The position numbers were made by a program, and so were the translations under genes. A model generated the notes under the pieces. The model worked only from the letters and a program-made list of their open reading frames with translations. It was not told the DNA's origin and ran no database searches. A stretch of DNA of 15,889 nucleotides from JBQTII01 sp052388275. GTDB lineage: Bacteria; Actinomycetota; Actinomycetes; Sporichthyales; Sporichthyaceae. Location of the stretch: the NCBI GenBank assembly GCA_052388275.1, contig JBQTII010000030.1, forward strand, positions 1-15,889. Direction: 5' to 3'. Positions 1-7,123 of this stretch are shown in pieces; the first letter of the stretch is position 1, and every line of letters begins with the position of its first letter.

Positions 1-39
1 GTGTTTTCTCCGGTTCACGATCGCCGACTGTTGACTATA

Positions 40-95
40 GGGTCCCGCGGGTGGATTCGCTGCTGCGATGTCGCCTGGGAAATGTGGGACGCTCT
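40..95 (-). pseudogene. Second, more decayed copy of the tRNA-Arg 3' part
   Basis: Continuing with the same 64-bp period, positions 95 down to 40 on the minus strand align without gaps to the first degenerate copy at about 42 of 56 bases. Conserved blocks are AGAGCGTC, CCCAGGCGA, CGCAG, CGAATCC and a GGGA-like acceptor end. An 8-nt spacer ending in AAGACC precedes both this copy and the previous one. It is a repeat relic with no tRNA function of its own. Confidence 0.7.
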
Positions 96-103
96 GGTCT
101 TGT

Positions 104-159
104 GGTTCCCCCGGCAGGATTCGAACCTGCGCCTTCGCCTGGGCACCGTGCGACGCTCT
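104..159 (-). pseudogene. Degenerate tandem copy of the tRNA-Arg 3' two-thirds
   Basis: Directly downstream of the tRNA on its strand, this 56-nt segment repeats the tRNA from the 3' side of the D stem (AGAGCGTC) through the T arm to the 3' end. Positions 115-140 are identical to 179-204. Over 88-140 versus 152-204 there are 49 matches in 53, at a constant offset of 64 bp. The T arm is intact and has the G-C pair that the real tRNA lacks, and the 3' end reads ACCA. The 5' acceptor strand and 5' half of the D arm are missing, and the anticodon arm is scrambled, so it cannot be a working tRNA. It would sit in the 3' trailer of the tRNA transcript. Confidence 0.85.
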
Positions 160-169
160 GGTCTTTAGG

Positions 170-241
170 TGCCCCCGTCAGGATTCGAACCTGCGCCTTC
201 GCCTCCGGAGGGCGACGCTCTATCCCCTGAGCTACGGGGGC
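170..241 (-). tRNA. tRNA-Arg, anticodon CCG
   Basis: Read on the minus strand, this 72-nt stretch folds as a complete tRNA. It has a 7-bp acceptor stem (GCCCCCG with CGGGGGC), a GCTC/GAGC D stem, and a TCGCC/GGCGA anticodon stem around the loop CTCCGGA, which places CCG at positions 34-36 and so reads CGG arginine codons. The variable loop has 4 nt and the T loop is TTCGAAT. The discriminator is A73 and the next two bases are CC, but the following base is T, so the terminal CCA is not fully encoded. One oddity is position 65: it is A opposite G49, a mismatch in the T stem, whereas the degenerate copy next door carries the pairing C. The gene is divergent from argS, whose product would charge it. 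Confidence 0.95.
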
Positions 242-255
242 TCTGGGACGCGCAG

Positions 256-261
256 AGGTTA
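256..261 (-). promoter_or_regulatory. Candidate -10 box for tRNA-Arg
   Basis: On the minus strand the hexamer TAACCT fits the actinobacterial TANNNT -10 pattern. It ends 14 nt before the first tRNA base, which would give a 5' leader of roughly 8 nt. No good -35 is visible at the expected distance, so the call rests on the -10 and its position only. Confidence 0.4.
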
Positions 262-306
262 CCAGCCGAGCCCGAGGGCGGTCCGGGGCGAGATCCGTAG
301 GCTGGG

Positions 307-414
307 GATCAACGTTGCGCCTGGGCTGACGCGAATCCCCCCCGCGCCGCGCCACATGGGCAACACCGTTGATCACGGGCCTACACCGCCGGTGATCAGT
401 GCGCCGGTAGGCCC
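307..414. repeat. Cluster of inverted repeats in the tRNA-Arg/argS divergent region
   Basis: The 233 bp between tRNA-Arg and argS hold no gene but several exact inverted repeats. GATCAACG at 307-314 pairs with CGTTGATC at 367-374. TGATCAC at 370-376 pairs with GTGATCA at 392-398. GGGCCTAC at 377-384 pairs with GTAGGCCC at 407-414. The last two pairs are interleaved, so as RNA they would be alternatives or pseudoknot-like. As DNA they could be protein-binding half-sites. The function is unknown. Confidence 0.5.
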
Positions 415-462
415 GGTCAGCGCGCCGCAGAAAACCCGTCGGGACGCGCACAGCGCGGCCAT

Positions 463-468
463 TAGGCT
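463..468 (+). promoter_or_regulatory. Candidate -10 box giving a leaderless argS mRNA
   Basis: TAGGCT matches TANNNT and ends 6 nt before the argS GTG at 475. Transcription would therefore start at or within a base or two of the start codon. No Shine-Dalgarno sequence precedes the GTG, which is consistent with leaderless translation, common in Actinomycetota. A consensus -35 is not evident. Confidence 0.45.
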
Positions 469-474
469 CAACCG

Positions 475-2133
475 GTGACCCCCGCCGAGCTCGCCGACGC
501 CGTCCAGATTGCCGTGCACACCGCGGTGCAAGCCGGCGAACTGGCAGTCGCGGTGCCGCGGGAGGTGCATCTGGAGCGCAGCCGCTCCCGCGAGTACGGC
601 GATTACGCGACCAACGTGGCCATGCAGCTGGCTAAGCCTGCGGGAATGGCCCCGCGGGCGGTCGGGGAGATCATCGCCGTACACCTGCGCCGGGCGAGCG
701 GGATCGACGCGGTGGCGGTCGCGGGCCCCGGCTTCCTCAACATCACCCTGGCCGCGGGCTCCGCGGGCCGGCTGGCGTACGCGATCGTCACCGCCGGAAC
801 CGCCTACGGGCGCTCGGAGGCACTGCGCAAGCAGCGGATCAACCTGGAGTTCGTCTCCGCGAACCCGACGGGCCCCGTGCACCTCGGGCATACCCGGTGG
901 GCCGCGGTCGGCGACAGCCTGCGCCGGATCCTGGAGGCCGCCGGCGCCGACGTCGTCAGCGAGTACTACATCAATGACGCCGGCGTGCAGATGAACAAGT
1001 TCGCCGAGTCCCTGCTCGCGGCGGCCCGCGGGCTCCCGGGGCCCGAAGGCGGGTACGGCGGGGAGTACATCGCCGACATCGCTGCGCAAATATTGGAGGA
1101 TGCACCGCACCTGGCAGGCGGCGAGGACAGCGTCGCGTTGCCCGAGATCGCCGAGCGGGGGTACCGCCTGATGCTCTCGGAGATCACCGCCAGCCTGGAG
1201 CGCTTCGGCGTTCACTTTGACGTCTGGTTCTCCGAACGCATGCTGCACGGCTCCGGCCGGGTCGACGCCGCGATCGAGACCCTGCGTTCAGGTGGGCACA
1301 TCCACGAGCGCGACGGGGCGGTGTGGCTGCGCACCACCGACTTCGGTGATGACAAGGACCGGGTCCTGGTCAAGGCGGACGGGGAGAAGACCTACTTCGC
1401 TGCCGACGCGGCGTATTACCTGGACAAGCGCGCGCGCGGCTTCGACACCTGCATCTTCATGCTGGGCGCCGACCACCACGGCTACATCGGGCGGCTGCGG
1501 GCGCTCGCCGCCTGCGCCGGCGAGGACCCGGACACCGTCCAGGTCCTGATCGGGCAGCTGGTCAAGCTGTTGCGCAGCGGCGAAGAGCTCAAGATGAGCA
1601 AGCGCGCCGGCACGATCGTGACCATGGACGAATTCGTCGACCTGGTCGGCGTCGACGCGGCGCGCTACTCCCTCGCGCGATCCTCGACGGACTCCCAGCT
1701 CACGATCGACGTTGCGGAGATCACCCGGGCCGCCCCGGAGAATCCGGTGTACTACGTCCAGTACGTCGGCGCCCGCACGGCCTCGGTCTCGCGTAATGCC
1801 CGCGACCTGGGGCTTGATTGGTCCGCGCCCGAGTCCTTTAAGCCCGAGTTGCTCACTGACGAACGCGAGGCGGTGCTGCTCGGTGCCTTGGGCGAGTTCC
1901 CGCGCGTGGTCGCCGCCGCGGCGGAACTGCGCGAACCGCACCGCGTCGCCCGTTATTTGGAGGAGCTGGCCGGGGTGTACCACCGCTTTTACGACGGCTG
2001 CCGGATGCTGCCCCGCGGCGAGGAGGAGCCCACCGACCTGCACCTGGCCCGGCTCTGGCTCAACGACGCCACCCGCACGGTGATCTCCAACGGCCTTTCG
2101 ATGCTGGGCGTCAGCGCTCCGGAGCGGATGTGA
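475..2133 (+). CDS. argS: Arginyl-tRNA synthetase
   Basis: This 552-residue class I aminoacyl-tRNA synthetase charges tRNA-Arg with arginine using ATP. The class I HIGH signature appears as HLGH at residues 136-139, inside the family-typical context SANPTGPVHLGH. The KMSKS loop is KMSKR at 373-377. Residues 1 to about 95 form the N-terminal tRNA-binding domain typical of ArgRS, the Rossmann catalytic core runs from about 115 to 400, and the C-terminal DALR anticodon-binding domain from about 430 to the end. The length is normal for the family. The GTG start is chosen because it immediately follows an in-frame region with a -10 box and gives the standard N-terminus. No ribosome-binding site is seen, so the message is probably leaderless. 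The gene diverges from a tRNA-Arg(CCG) gene and is followed by a large hairpin before lysA. Confidence 0.97.
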   Translation: MTPAELADAVQIAVHTAVQAGELAVAVPREVHLERSRSREYGDYATNVAMQLAKPAGMAPRAVGEIIAVHLRRASGIDAVAVAGPGFLNITLAAGSAGRLAYAIVTAGTAYGRSEALRKQRINLEFVSANPTGPVHLGHTRWAAVGDSLRRILEAAGADVVSEYYINDAGVQMNKFAESLLAAARGLPGPEGGYGGEYIADIAAQILEDAPHLAGGEDSVALPEIAERGYRLMLSEITASLERFGVHFDVWFSERMLHGSGRVDAAIETLRSGGHIHERDGAVWLRTTDFGDDKDRVLVKADGEKTYFAADAAYYLDKRARGFDTCIFMLGADHHGYIGRLRALAACAGEDPDTVQVLIGQLVKLLRSGEELKMSKRAGTIVTMDEFVDLVGVDAARYSLARSSTDSQLTIDVAEITRAAPENPVYYVQYVGARTASVSRNARDLGLDWSAPESFKPELLTDEREAVLLGALGEFPRVVAAAAELREPHRVARYLEELAGVYHRFYDGCRMLPRGEEEPTDLHLARLWLNDATRTVISNGLSMLGVSAPERM

Positions 2134-2149
2134 CCGCGTTCGGCTCCAG

Positions 2150-2223
2150 CGGGATGACATCCCGTGCGGGCGCCTGTCAGCCCGCCGGCCGGCTGACAAG
2201 GGCCCCTGCGGGACGTCATCCCG
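2150..2223 (+). terminator. Large hairpin between argS and lysA (possible terminator)
   Basis: The 5' arm 2150-2182 and the 3' arm 2191-2223 are 33 nt each. They pair through about 27 Watson-Crick and 2 G-U pairs with 4 isolated mismatches, around an 8-nt loop CGCCGGCC. The loop-proximal 8 bp (TGTCAGCC/GGCTGACA) and the outer 9 bp (CGGGATGAC/GTCATCCCG) are perfect. No T-tract follows, so if it terminates argS transcription it would be of the T-less type. It could instead be a processing or regulatory element of lysA, whose start lies 20 nt downstream. Confidence 0.6.
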
Positions 2224-2242
2224 GGAAAAGTTGGCTGCGGCG

Positions 2243-3643
2243 ATGAGCCGCTCCGCGCACCCGGCCGGGCCCCGCCATGCCGACGGACCCGGGCCCGATC
2301 ACCTGGGCGCGCCGCCGGCAGACCTCAACGCGCTCGACCTCGCGGTCTGGCCGGCCAACCTCACCCGCGGCCCGGACGGCGTGGTCACCATCGCGGGGCT
2401 CGACGTCCGAGACCTGGCCGCCGAGTTCGGCACGCCCGCCTTCCTGCTCGACGAGGCGGATTTCCGAGCCCGTGCCCGCGCCTACGCCGAGGCGTTCGCC
2501 GGTGCCGACGTCTTCTACGCCGGGAAAGCGTTCCTGTGCTCGGCAGTTGCTCGCTGGGTCGCCGAGGAGGGCCTGGGGCTGGACGTGTGCAGTTCCGGCG
2601 AGCTCGCGATCGCGCTGCGCGCGGGCTTCCCCGCCGAGCGGATCGCCCTGCACGGCAACAACAAGTCCGTCGCGGAGCTGGCGATGGCCCTGGACGCGGG
2701 AGTCGGGCGCATCGTCGTCGATTCGCACGCCGAGATCGTGCGGCTGGCCGCGCTCGCCACCGAGCGCGCTGATGTGGCCACGGTGCTGATCCGGGTGACC
2801 GTCGGTGTCGAAGCGCACACCCACGAGTTCATCGCCACCGCGCACGAGGACCAGAAGTTCGGGTTCTCCCTGGCCGACGGCAGCGCGGCCGAGGCCGCCA
2901 GGCGAATCCTGATGCTGCCGAGCCTGCGACTGGCGGGCCTGCACTCCCACATCGGCAGCCAGATCTTCGACACCGCCGGCTTCGAGGTCGCCGCGCACCG
3001 CCTGGTCGCTCTGGCCGCCGCGATCCGTGACGAGCACGACGTTGAGCTGGCAGAACTCGACCTCGGTGGTGGGCTGGGCATCGCCTACACCTCCGCCGAT
3101 GACCCGGCCGACGTGCACGCGACCGCGGCCGCGCTGAGTGCGATCGTGGCCAGGGAATGCGCCGCCGCGGGTCTGGCCCGGCCCCGGCTCTCGGTCGAGC
3201 CCGGCCGCGCGATCGTCGGCCCGGGAACCGTCACCCTCTACGAGGTCGGCACCGTCAAGGCGGTCACGCTCGGCTCCGGGCACGCCCGAACCTACGTCTC
3301 GATTGACGGCGGGATGAGCGACAACATCCGGACCGCCCTCTACGACGCCGTCTACACCGCCGCGCTGGTCTCGCGTTCCTCGGCGGCACCCCCGATAGTG
3401 GCGCGCCTGGTCGGCAAGCATTGCGAGAGCGGGGACATCGTGGTCCGCGACCTCTATCTGCCCGCCGATATCGCCGCCGGAGACCTGATCGCGGTGGCGG
3501 CCACCGGGGCCTACTGCCGCTCGATGGCGAGCAACTACAACGCTCTCGGGCGGCCGCCGGTCCTCGCGCTGCGCGACGGTGCGGCACGGGTGATCCTGCG
3601 CCGGGAGACCGACGAGGACCTGGCCAGGCTCGACGCCGGGTGA
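2243..3643 (+). CDS. lysA: Diaminopimelate decarboxylase
   Basis: This PLP enzyme makes L-lysine by decarboxylating meso-diaminopimelate, the last step of the lysine branch of the aspartate family. The alanine-racemase-like barrel holds the PLP lysine at K95 in FYAGKAF. HSHIGSQ begins at about residue 234, the phosphate-gripping glycine run LGGGLG lies near 274-279, and EPGR starts at about 319. The C-terminal beta domain contributes CESGD (from 394), which supplies the catalytic Cys and Glu from the partner subunit of the dimer. The ATG at 2243 gives 466 aa. A TTG at 2231 would add 4 residues but has purines abutting it with no spacing. The N-terminal extension of about 40 residues is usual in actinobacterial LysA. 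hom follows after about 100 bp. Confidence 0.96.
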   Translation: MSRSAHPAGPRHADGPGPDHLGAPPADLNALDLAVWPANLTRGPDGVVTIAGLDVRDLAAEFGTPAFLLDEADFRARARAYAEAFAGADVFYAGKAFLCSAVARWVAEEGLGLDVCSSGELAIALRAGFPAERIALHGNNKSVAELAMALDAGVGRIVVDSHAEIVRLAALATERADVATVLIRVTVGVEAHTHEFIATAHEDQKFGFSLADGSAAEAARRILMLPSLRLAGLHSHIGSQIFDTAGFEVAAHRLVALAAAIRDEHDVELAELDLGGGLGIAYTSADDPADVHATAAALSAIVARECAAAGLARPRLSVEPGRAIVGPGTVTLYEVGTVKAVTLGSGHARTYVSIDGGMSDNIRTALYDAVYTAALVSRSSAAPPIVARLVGKHCESGDIVVRDLYLPADIAAGDLIAVAATGAYCRSMASNYNALGRPPVLALRDGAARVILRRETDEDLARLDAG

Positions 3644-3675
3644 GCCCGCCGGCCGCGCCGTGTGCGCGAGCGGGC
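3644..3675 (+). terminator. Nested hairpin after lysA
   Basis: Immediately after the lysA stop, GCCCGC (3644-3649) pairs with GCGGGC (3670-3675). Inside it CGCGC (3654-3658) pairs with GCGCG (3664-3668) around CGTGT. There is no T-run, so it may be a weak terminator or simply an mRNA-stabilising fold. The rest of the 103-bp gap up to hom shows no clear promoter. Confidence 0.35.
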
Positions 3676-3746
3676 CTGGCCCCTGGGAGACTGACTGGCG
3701 ACGGTGAGAGCAGCGGGTGCGGGTAGGACGAGGAGAAGAGGCGAGG

Positions 3747-5066
3747 ATGGGCAGCACATTGGCCGGCCCCGTGCGGGTGGGGCTACTGGGCTGCGGCGTC
3801 GTCGGCACCGAGGTGGTGCGTCAGTTGCACAGCCAGGCCGGCGACCTCACCGCTCGGATCGGTGCCCCGCTCGAGCTGGTCGGTATTGCGGTGCGCCGCG
3901 CCGGCAAGATCGCCGAGCGCGCCCGTGAGCTGGACATCGATCCCGCGCTGTTCACGACCGAATCCACCGAATTGCTCTGCCGCGACCTTGACATCGTGAT
4001 CGAGGTGATCGGCGGGATCGAGCCCGCCCGTACGCTGATCCTGTCCGCGATGGAGAACGGCGCGTCGGTGGTCACCGCGAACAAGGCGCTGCTCGCCGAG
4101 GACGGCTCGACCCTCTATGCCGCGGCCGAGAAGTACGGCGTCGACCTTTACTACGAGGCCGCGGTGGCGGGCGCCATCCCGCTGTTGCGCCCGCTGCGCG
4201 AATCGATGGTCGGGGATCGGGTCCGCCGCGTCCTGGGCATTGTCAACGGCACGACCAACTTCATCCTCTCCCGGATGACCGCGACCGGAGCCGGCTTCAC
4301 CGAGGCATTGGAGGAGGCCAGCGCGCTGGGGTATGCCGAGGCCGACCCGAGTGCCGACGTCGAGGGTTTTGATGCGGCGGCCAAGGCAGCGATTCTCGCC
4401 TCGCTCGCCTTTCACAGCAGGGTGACGGCGGCGGACGTCTACCGCGAGGGCATTACCGAGGTCAGTGCCGCCGACGTCGCCAGCGCCCGGGAGATGAGCA
4501 GTGTCATCAAGTTGCTGGCGATCTGCGAGCTCTCCGACGACGGCACCAGCATCGGCGTGCGGGTGCACCCGGCGATGATTCCGCTTGCCCATCCCCTCGC
4601 CGGGGTGGGCGATGCCTTCAACGCGGTCTTCGTCGAGGCCGAGGCCGCAGGCCAGGTCATGTTCGACGGCCGCGGCGCCGGCGGTGCCCCGACGGCGAGC
4701 GCCGTGCTCGGTGACCTTGTGGCGGTGGCCCGCCACCGTGTGGTGGGCGGGCGCGGCCCGGGGGAGTCGGCCTACGCCCAGCTCGCGATCCGGCCGATGG
4801 GCGAGAGCCACACCCGGTACTACATCAGCCTCGACGTTGCGGAGAAGCCCGGTGTCCTCGCGCAGGTGGCCACGGTCTTCGCCGAGCACGGGGTCTCGAT
4901 CCAGACGGTGCGTCAGCACGGACACGCCGAGGACGCCACTCTCGTCGTCGTGACCCACCGAGCCCCGGACTCGGCACTGGCCGCCACGGTTGCGCATCTG
5001 CGCCGCCTGGACGCGGTGCGGGCCGTCGCCAGTGTGATGCGCGTGGAAGGTGACCCGGCCTCATGA
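3747..5066 (+). CDS. hom: Homoserine dehydrogenase with C-terminal ACT domain
   Basis: This enzyme reduces L-aspartate 4-semialdehyde to L-homoserine with NAD(P)H, the branch point toward threonine and methionine. The nucleotide-binding glycine motif GLLGCGVVG is at residues 12-20. VTANKALL carries K113. YYEAAVAG (from 135), GTTNFIL (168-174) and EADPSADVEGFDAAAK, ending in the likely catalytic K213, form the substrate site. An ACT domain begins near residue 357 and normally binds threonine for feedback inhibition. The ATG at 3747 gives 439 aa and has an AGGAG 11 nt upstream. A GTG at 3717 would add 10 charged residues ahead of the usual N-terminus. The gene overlaps thrC by 4 nt (ATGA). Confidence 0.95.
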   Translation: MGSTLAGPVRVGLLGCGVVGTEVVRQLHSQAGDLTARIGAPLELVGIAVRRAGKIAERARELDIDPALFTTESTELLCRDLDIVIEVIGGIEPARTLILSAMENGASVVTANKALLAEDGSTLYAAAEKYGVDLYYEAAVAGAIPLLRPLRESMVGDRVRRVLGIVNGTTNFILSRMTATGAGFTEALEEASALGYAEADPSADVEGFDAAAKAAILASLAFHSRVTAADVYREGITEVSAADVASAREMSSVIKLLAICELSDDGTSIGVRVHPAMIPLAHPLAGVGDAFNAVFVEAEAAGQVMFDGRGAGGAPTASAVLGDLVAVARHRVVGGRGPGESAYAQLAIRPMGESHTRYYISLDVAEKPGVLAQVATVFAEHGVSIQTVRQHGHAEDATLVVVTHRAPDSALAATVAHLRRLDAVRAVASVMRVEGDPAS

Positions 5067-6151
5067 ACACTGTGTCCACCCTGACCGGTGTCCGTACCCA
5101 TCAGTGGCGAGGGGTGATCACCGAGTACCGCGACCGGTTGCCGGTCACCGACGCCACGCCGGTGATCACCCTGCGCGAGGGCGGCACGCCGCTCATTCCT
5201 GCTCCGGTGATCTCGGAGCTGGTCGGGTGCGAGGTCCATCTCAAGGTCGAGGGTGCCAACCCCACCGGGTCGTTCAAGGACCGCGGGATGACCATGGCGA
5301 TCTCCAAGGCCGCCGAGCAGGGAGCAAAGGCCGTCATCTGCGCGTCCACCGGCAACACCAGTGCCTCGGCGGCCGCCTACGCCGTGCGGGCCGGCATGGT
5401 GTGCGCCGTGCTTGTCCCGCAGGGCAAGATCGCGCTGGGCAAGATGAGCCAGGCATTGGTGCACGGCTCGCGAATTCTGCAGGTGGAGGGCAATTTCGAC
5501 GACTGCCTGACGTTGGCCCGCGACCTGGCCGAGCACTACCCCGTCTCGCTGGTCAACTCCGTGAACGAGTTCCGCATTCAGGGTCAGAAGAGCGCCGCTT
5601 TCGAGATCGTCGACGCACTCGGTGACGCCCCGGACATCCATGCATTGCCGGTTGGCAACGCCGGCAACATCACGGCTTACTGGATGGGTTACACCGAGTA
5701 CGCCGCCGATGGCCCGGCCACGCGGCGTCCAATGATGCTGGGTTTCCAGGCGGCCGGGGCCGCCCCGTTCGTGTCCGGTGCGCCAGTGCTCAATCCGCAG
5801 ACGCTGGCCACCGCGATCCGGATTGGGAACCCCGCGTCCTGGGAGCAGGCAATCGCCGCACGCGATGAATCCGGTGGCCGGATCGATGCGGTGACTGATC
5901 GTCAGATTTTGTCGGCCTACCGCCTGCTCGCCACCAGAGAGGGCGTGTTCGTCGAACCCGCCTCGGCTGCGAGCGTCGCCGGTATCTTGCAGGCGCGTGA
6001 ACAGGGATGGCTCCCGCGCGGGGTGCGGATCACCGCCACCGTGACCGGCAATGGGCTCAAGGACCCGGAGTGGGCGATCGCGGGTGCTCCCGCCCCCCGC
6101 ACAGTCCCCATCGACGCCGGTGTGGCTGCCGAGCACCTCGGACTGGCCTGA
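5063..6151 (+). CDS. thrC: Threonine synthase
   Basis: This fold-type II PLP enzyme converts O-phospho-L-homoserine to L-threonine. The PLP lysine is K72 in TGSFKDRG, the asparagine loop ASTGNTSASA follows near 94-103, and the cofactor phosphate loop is GNAGN at 198-202. At 362 aa it is the short threonine synthase form of Actinomycetota and Bacilli, with no long N-terminal domain. The ATG overlaps the hom stop as ATGA, so translation is probably coupled to hom. thrB starts 6 nt after the stop, which gives the usual hom-thrC-thrB cluster. Confidence 0.96.
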   Translation: MNTVSTLTGVRTHQWRGVITEYRDRLPVTDATPVITLREGGTPLIPAPVISELVGCEVHLKVEGANPTGSFKDRGMTMAISKAAEQGAKAVICASTGNTSASAAAYAVRAGMVCAVLVPQGKIALGKMSQALVHGSRILQVEGNFDDCLTLARDLAEHYPVSLVNSVNEFRIQGQKSAAFEIVDALGDAPDIHALPVGNAGNITAYWMGYTEYAADGPATRRPMMLGFQAAGAAPFVSGAPVLNPQTLATAIRIGNPASWEQAIAARDESGGRIDAVTDRQILSAYRLLATREGVFVEPASAASVAGILQAREQGWLPRGVRITATVTGNGLKDPEWAIAGAPAPRTVPIDAGVAAEHLGLA

Positions 6152-6157
6152 TCAGCA

Positions 6158-7063
6158 GTGCCGGCGTTTCTCGACACCCCTGTCACGGTCACCGTACCCG
6201 CGACCAGTGCGAACCTCGGCCCGGGGTTCGATTCCTTCGGGCTCGCGCTGGGCCTCTATGACGAGGTGACCCTCACCGCGATCGACTCGGGTCTGCAGAT
6301 CGAGGTCGAGGGCGAGGGCGCCGCGACCGCCACCCGCGGTGAGCGTCATCTGGTGGTCCGCGCGCTTCGCGCGGCCTTGGACGCGCTGGGCGGGCAACCG
6401 GCGGGCCTGCGGGTGCAGTGCCGTAACCGCATACCGCACGGGCGCGGGCTCGGGTCCTCCTCGGCGGCGATCGTCGCCGGGATCACGGCGGCGCGCGCGC
6501 TGTGCCCGGGGCGCGCCGAGCTTCTCGATCCGGCGGCGAGCCTGCGCCTGGCGACGGAGATCGAGGGCCATCCCGACAACGTCGCAGCAGCCCTGCAGGG
6601 CGGTTTCACCATTGCCTGGACGCAGGCCGACGGGCCGCGGGTCCTGCGACTGGAGCCCGCACCGGATCTGCTCCTGGTCGTCTTCGTGCCCCCCACCGAA
6701 CTGTCCACCAGGCGCGCCCGCGCCCTGCTGCCCGCCACGGTTCCGCACGCCGACGCCGCCGCCAACACCGCCCGGGCGGCACTGCTCGTGCACGCCCTCA
6801 CGACCCGGCCGGACCTGCTGATGGTGGCGACCGAGGACCGCCTGCACCAGGACTATCGCGGCCCGGCGATGCCCGAAAGCCTGGCGCTGGTGCGGGCGCT
6901 GCGGGCCGGCGGGGTTCCCGCCACCATCTCGGGAGCCGGACCGAGCGTGCTTGCGCTCGCGGCCCCGGACACGGTGCTCACCGCGAGTGCGATCGCGGGG
7001 GGATCCTGGCAGGTCTACCGCTTACCGGTCGACGCGGCCGGGGCGTGCGTCCTGCCGTCCTGA
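6158..7063 (+). CDS. thrB: Homoserine kinase (GHMP family)
   Basis: This kinase phosphorylates L-homoserine with ATP to make the substrate of the upstream threonine synthase. All three GHMP motifs are visible: PATSANLGPGFDS at 14-26, the ATP-binding GRGLGSSSAA near 95-104, and SGAGPSVLAL near 257-266. At 301 aa it has the usual length. The GTG at 6158 lies 6 nt after the thrC stop and gives the standard N-terminus. There is no convincing Shine-Dalgarno sequence, so translation may depend on ribosomes finishing thrC. It closes the threonine gene cluster, and 300 bp without a gene follow before rho. Confidence 0.95.
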   Translation: MPAFLDTPVTVTVPATSANLGPGFDSFGLALGLYDEVTLTAIDSGLQIEVEGEGAATATRGERHLVVRALRAALDALGGQPAGLRVQCRNRIPHGRGLGSSSAAIVAGITAARALCPGRAELLDPAASLRLATEIEGHPDNVAAALQGGFTIAWTQADGPRVLRLEPAPDLLLVVFVPPTELSTRRARALLPATVPHADAAANTARAALLVHALTTRPDLLMVATEDRLHQDYRGPAMPESLALVRALRAGGVPATISGAGPSVLALAAPDTVLTASAIAGGSWQVYRLPVDAAGACVLPS

Positions 7064-7091
7064 GCCGCCGGGGGACACCGATGGAGCGCCC

Positions 7092-7123
7092 GGGAACGCG
7101 CGTGGGTTCAGTGATGTTATGGT
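7092..7123 (+). promoter_or_regulatory. Candidate rho promoter(s)
   Basis: Two overlapping signals lie about 245 nt before rho. TATGGT at 7118-7123 fits the TANNNT -10 box of the housekeeping sigma factor, without a clear -35. GGGAAC at 7092-7097, followed by exactly 18 nt and GTT at 7116-7118, resembles the known SigR/SigH oxidative-stress pattern GGGAAY-N18/19-GTT. Either would produce a leader of about 230-240 nt. Short matches like these arise by chance, so this needs experimental support. Confidence 0.4.

Noticed and set aside
104..159. A second functional tRNA gene downstream of tRNA-Arg
   Set aside because: The 5' acceptor strand and half the D arm are absent and the anticodon arm cannot form a 7-nt loop.
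68..478. Open frame running over tRNA-Arg and its repeats into argS
   Set aside because: It translates through the tRNA gene on the opposite strand; the internal near-repeat of its peptide is only the tandem tRNA fragment.
2231..2242. TTG at 2231 as lysA start
   Set aside because: The purine-rich stretch abuts it with no spacing; ATG at 2243 is a better codon and adds no loss of conserved residues.
2216..3808. 530-codon open frame on the minus strand opposite lysA
   Set aside because: It mirrors lysA codon periodicity in GC-rich DNA, has no recognisable family motif, and lysA on the other strand has every catalytic motif.
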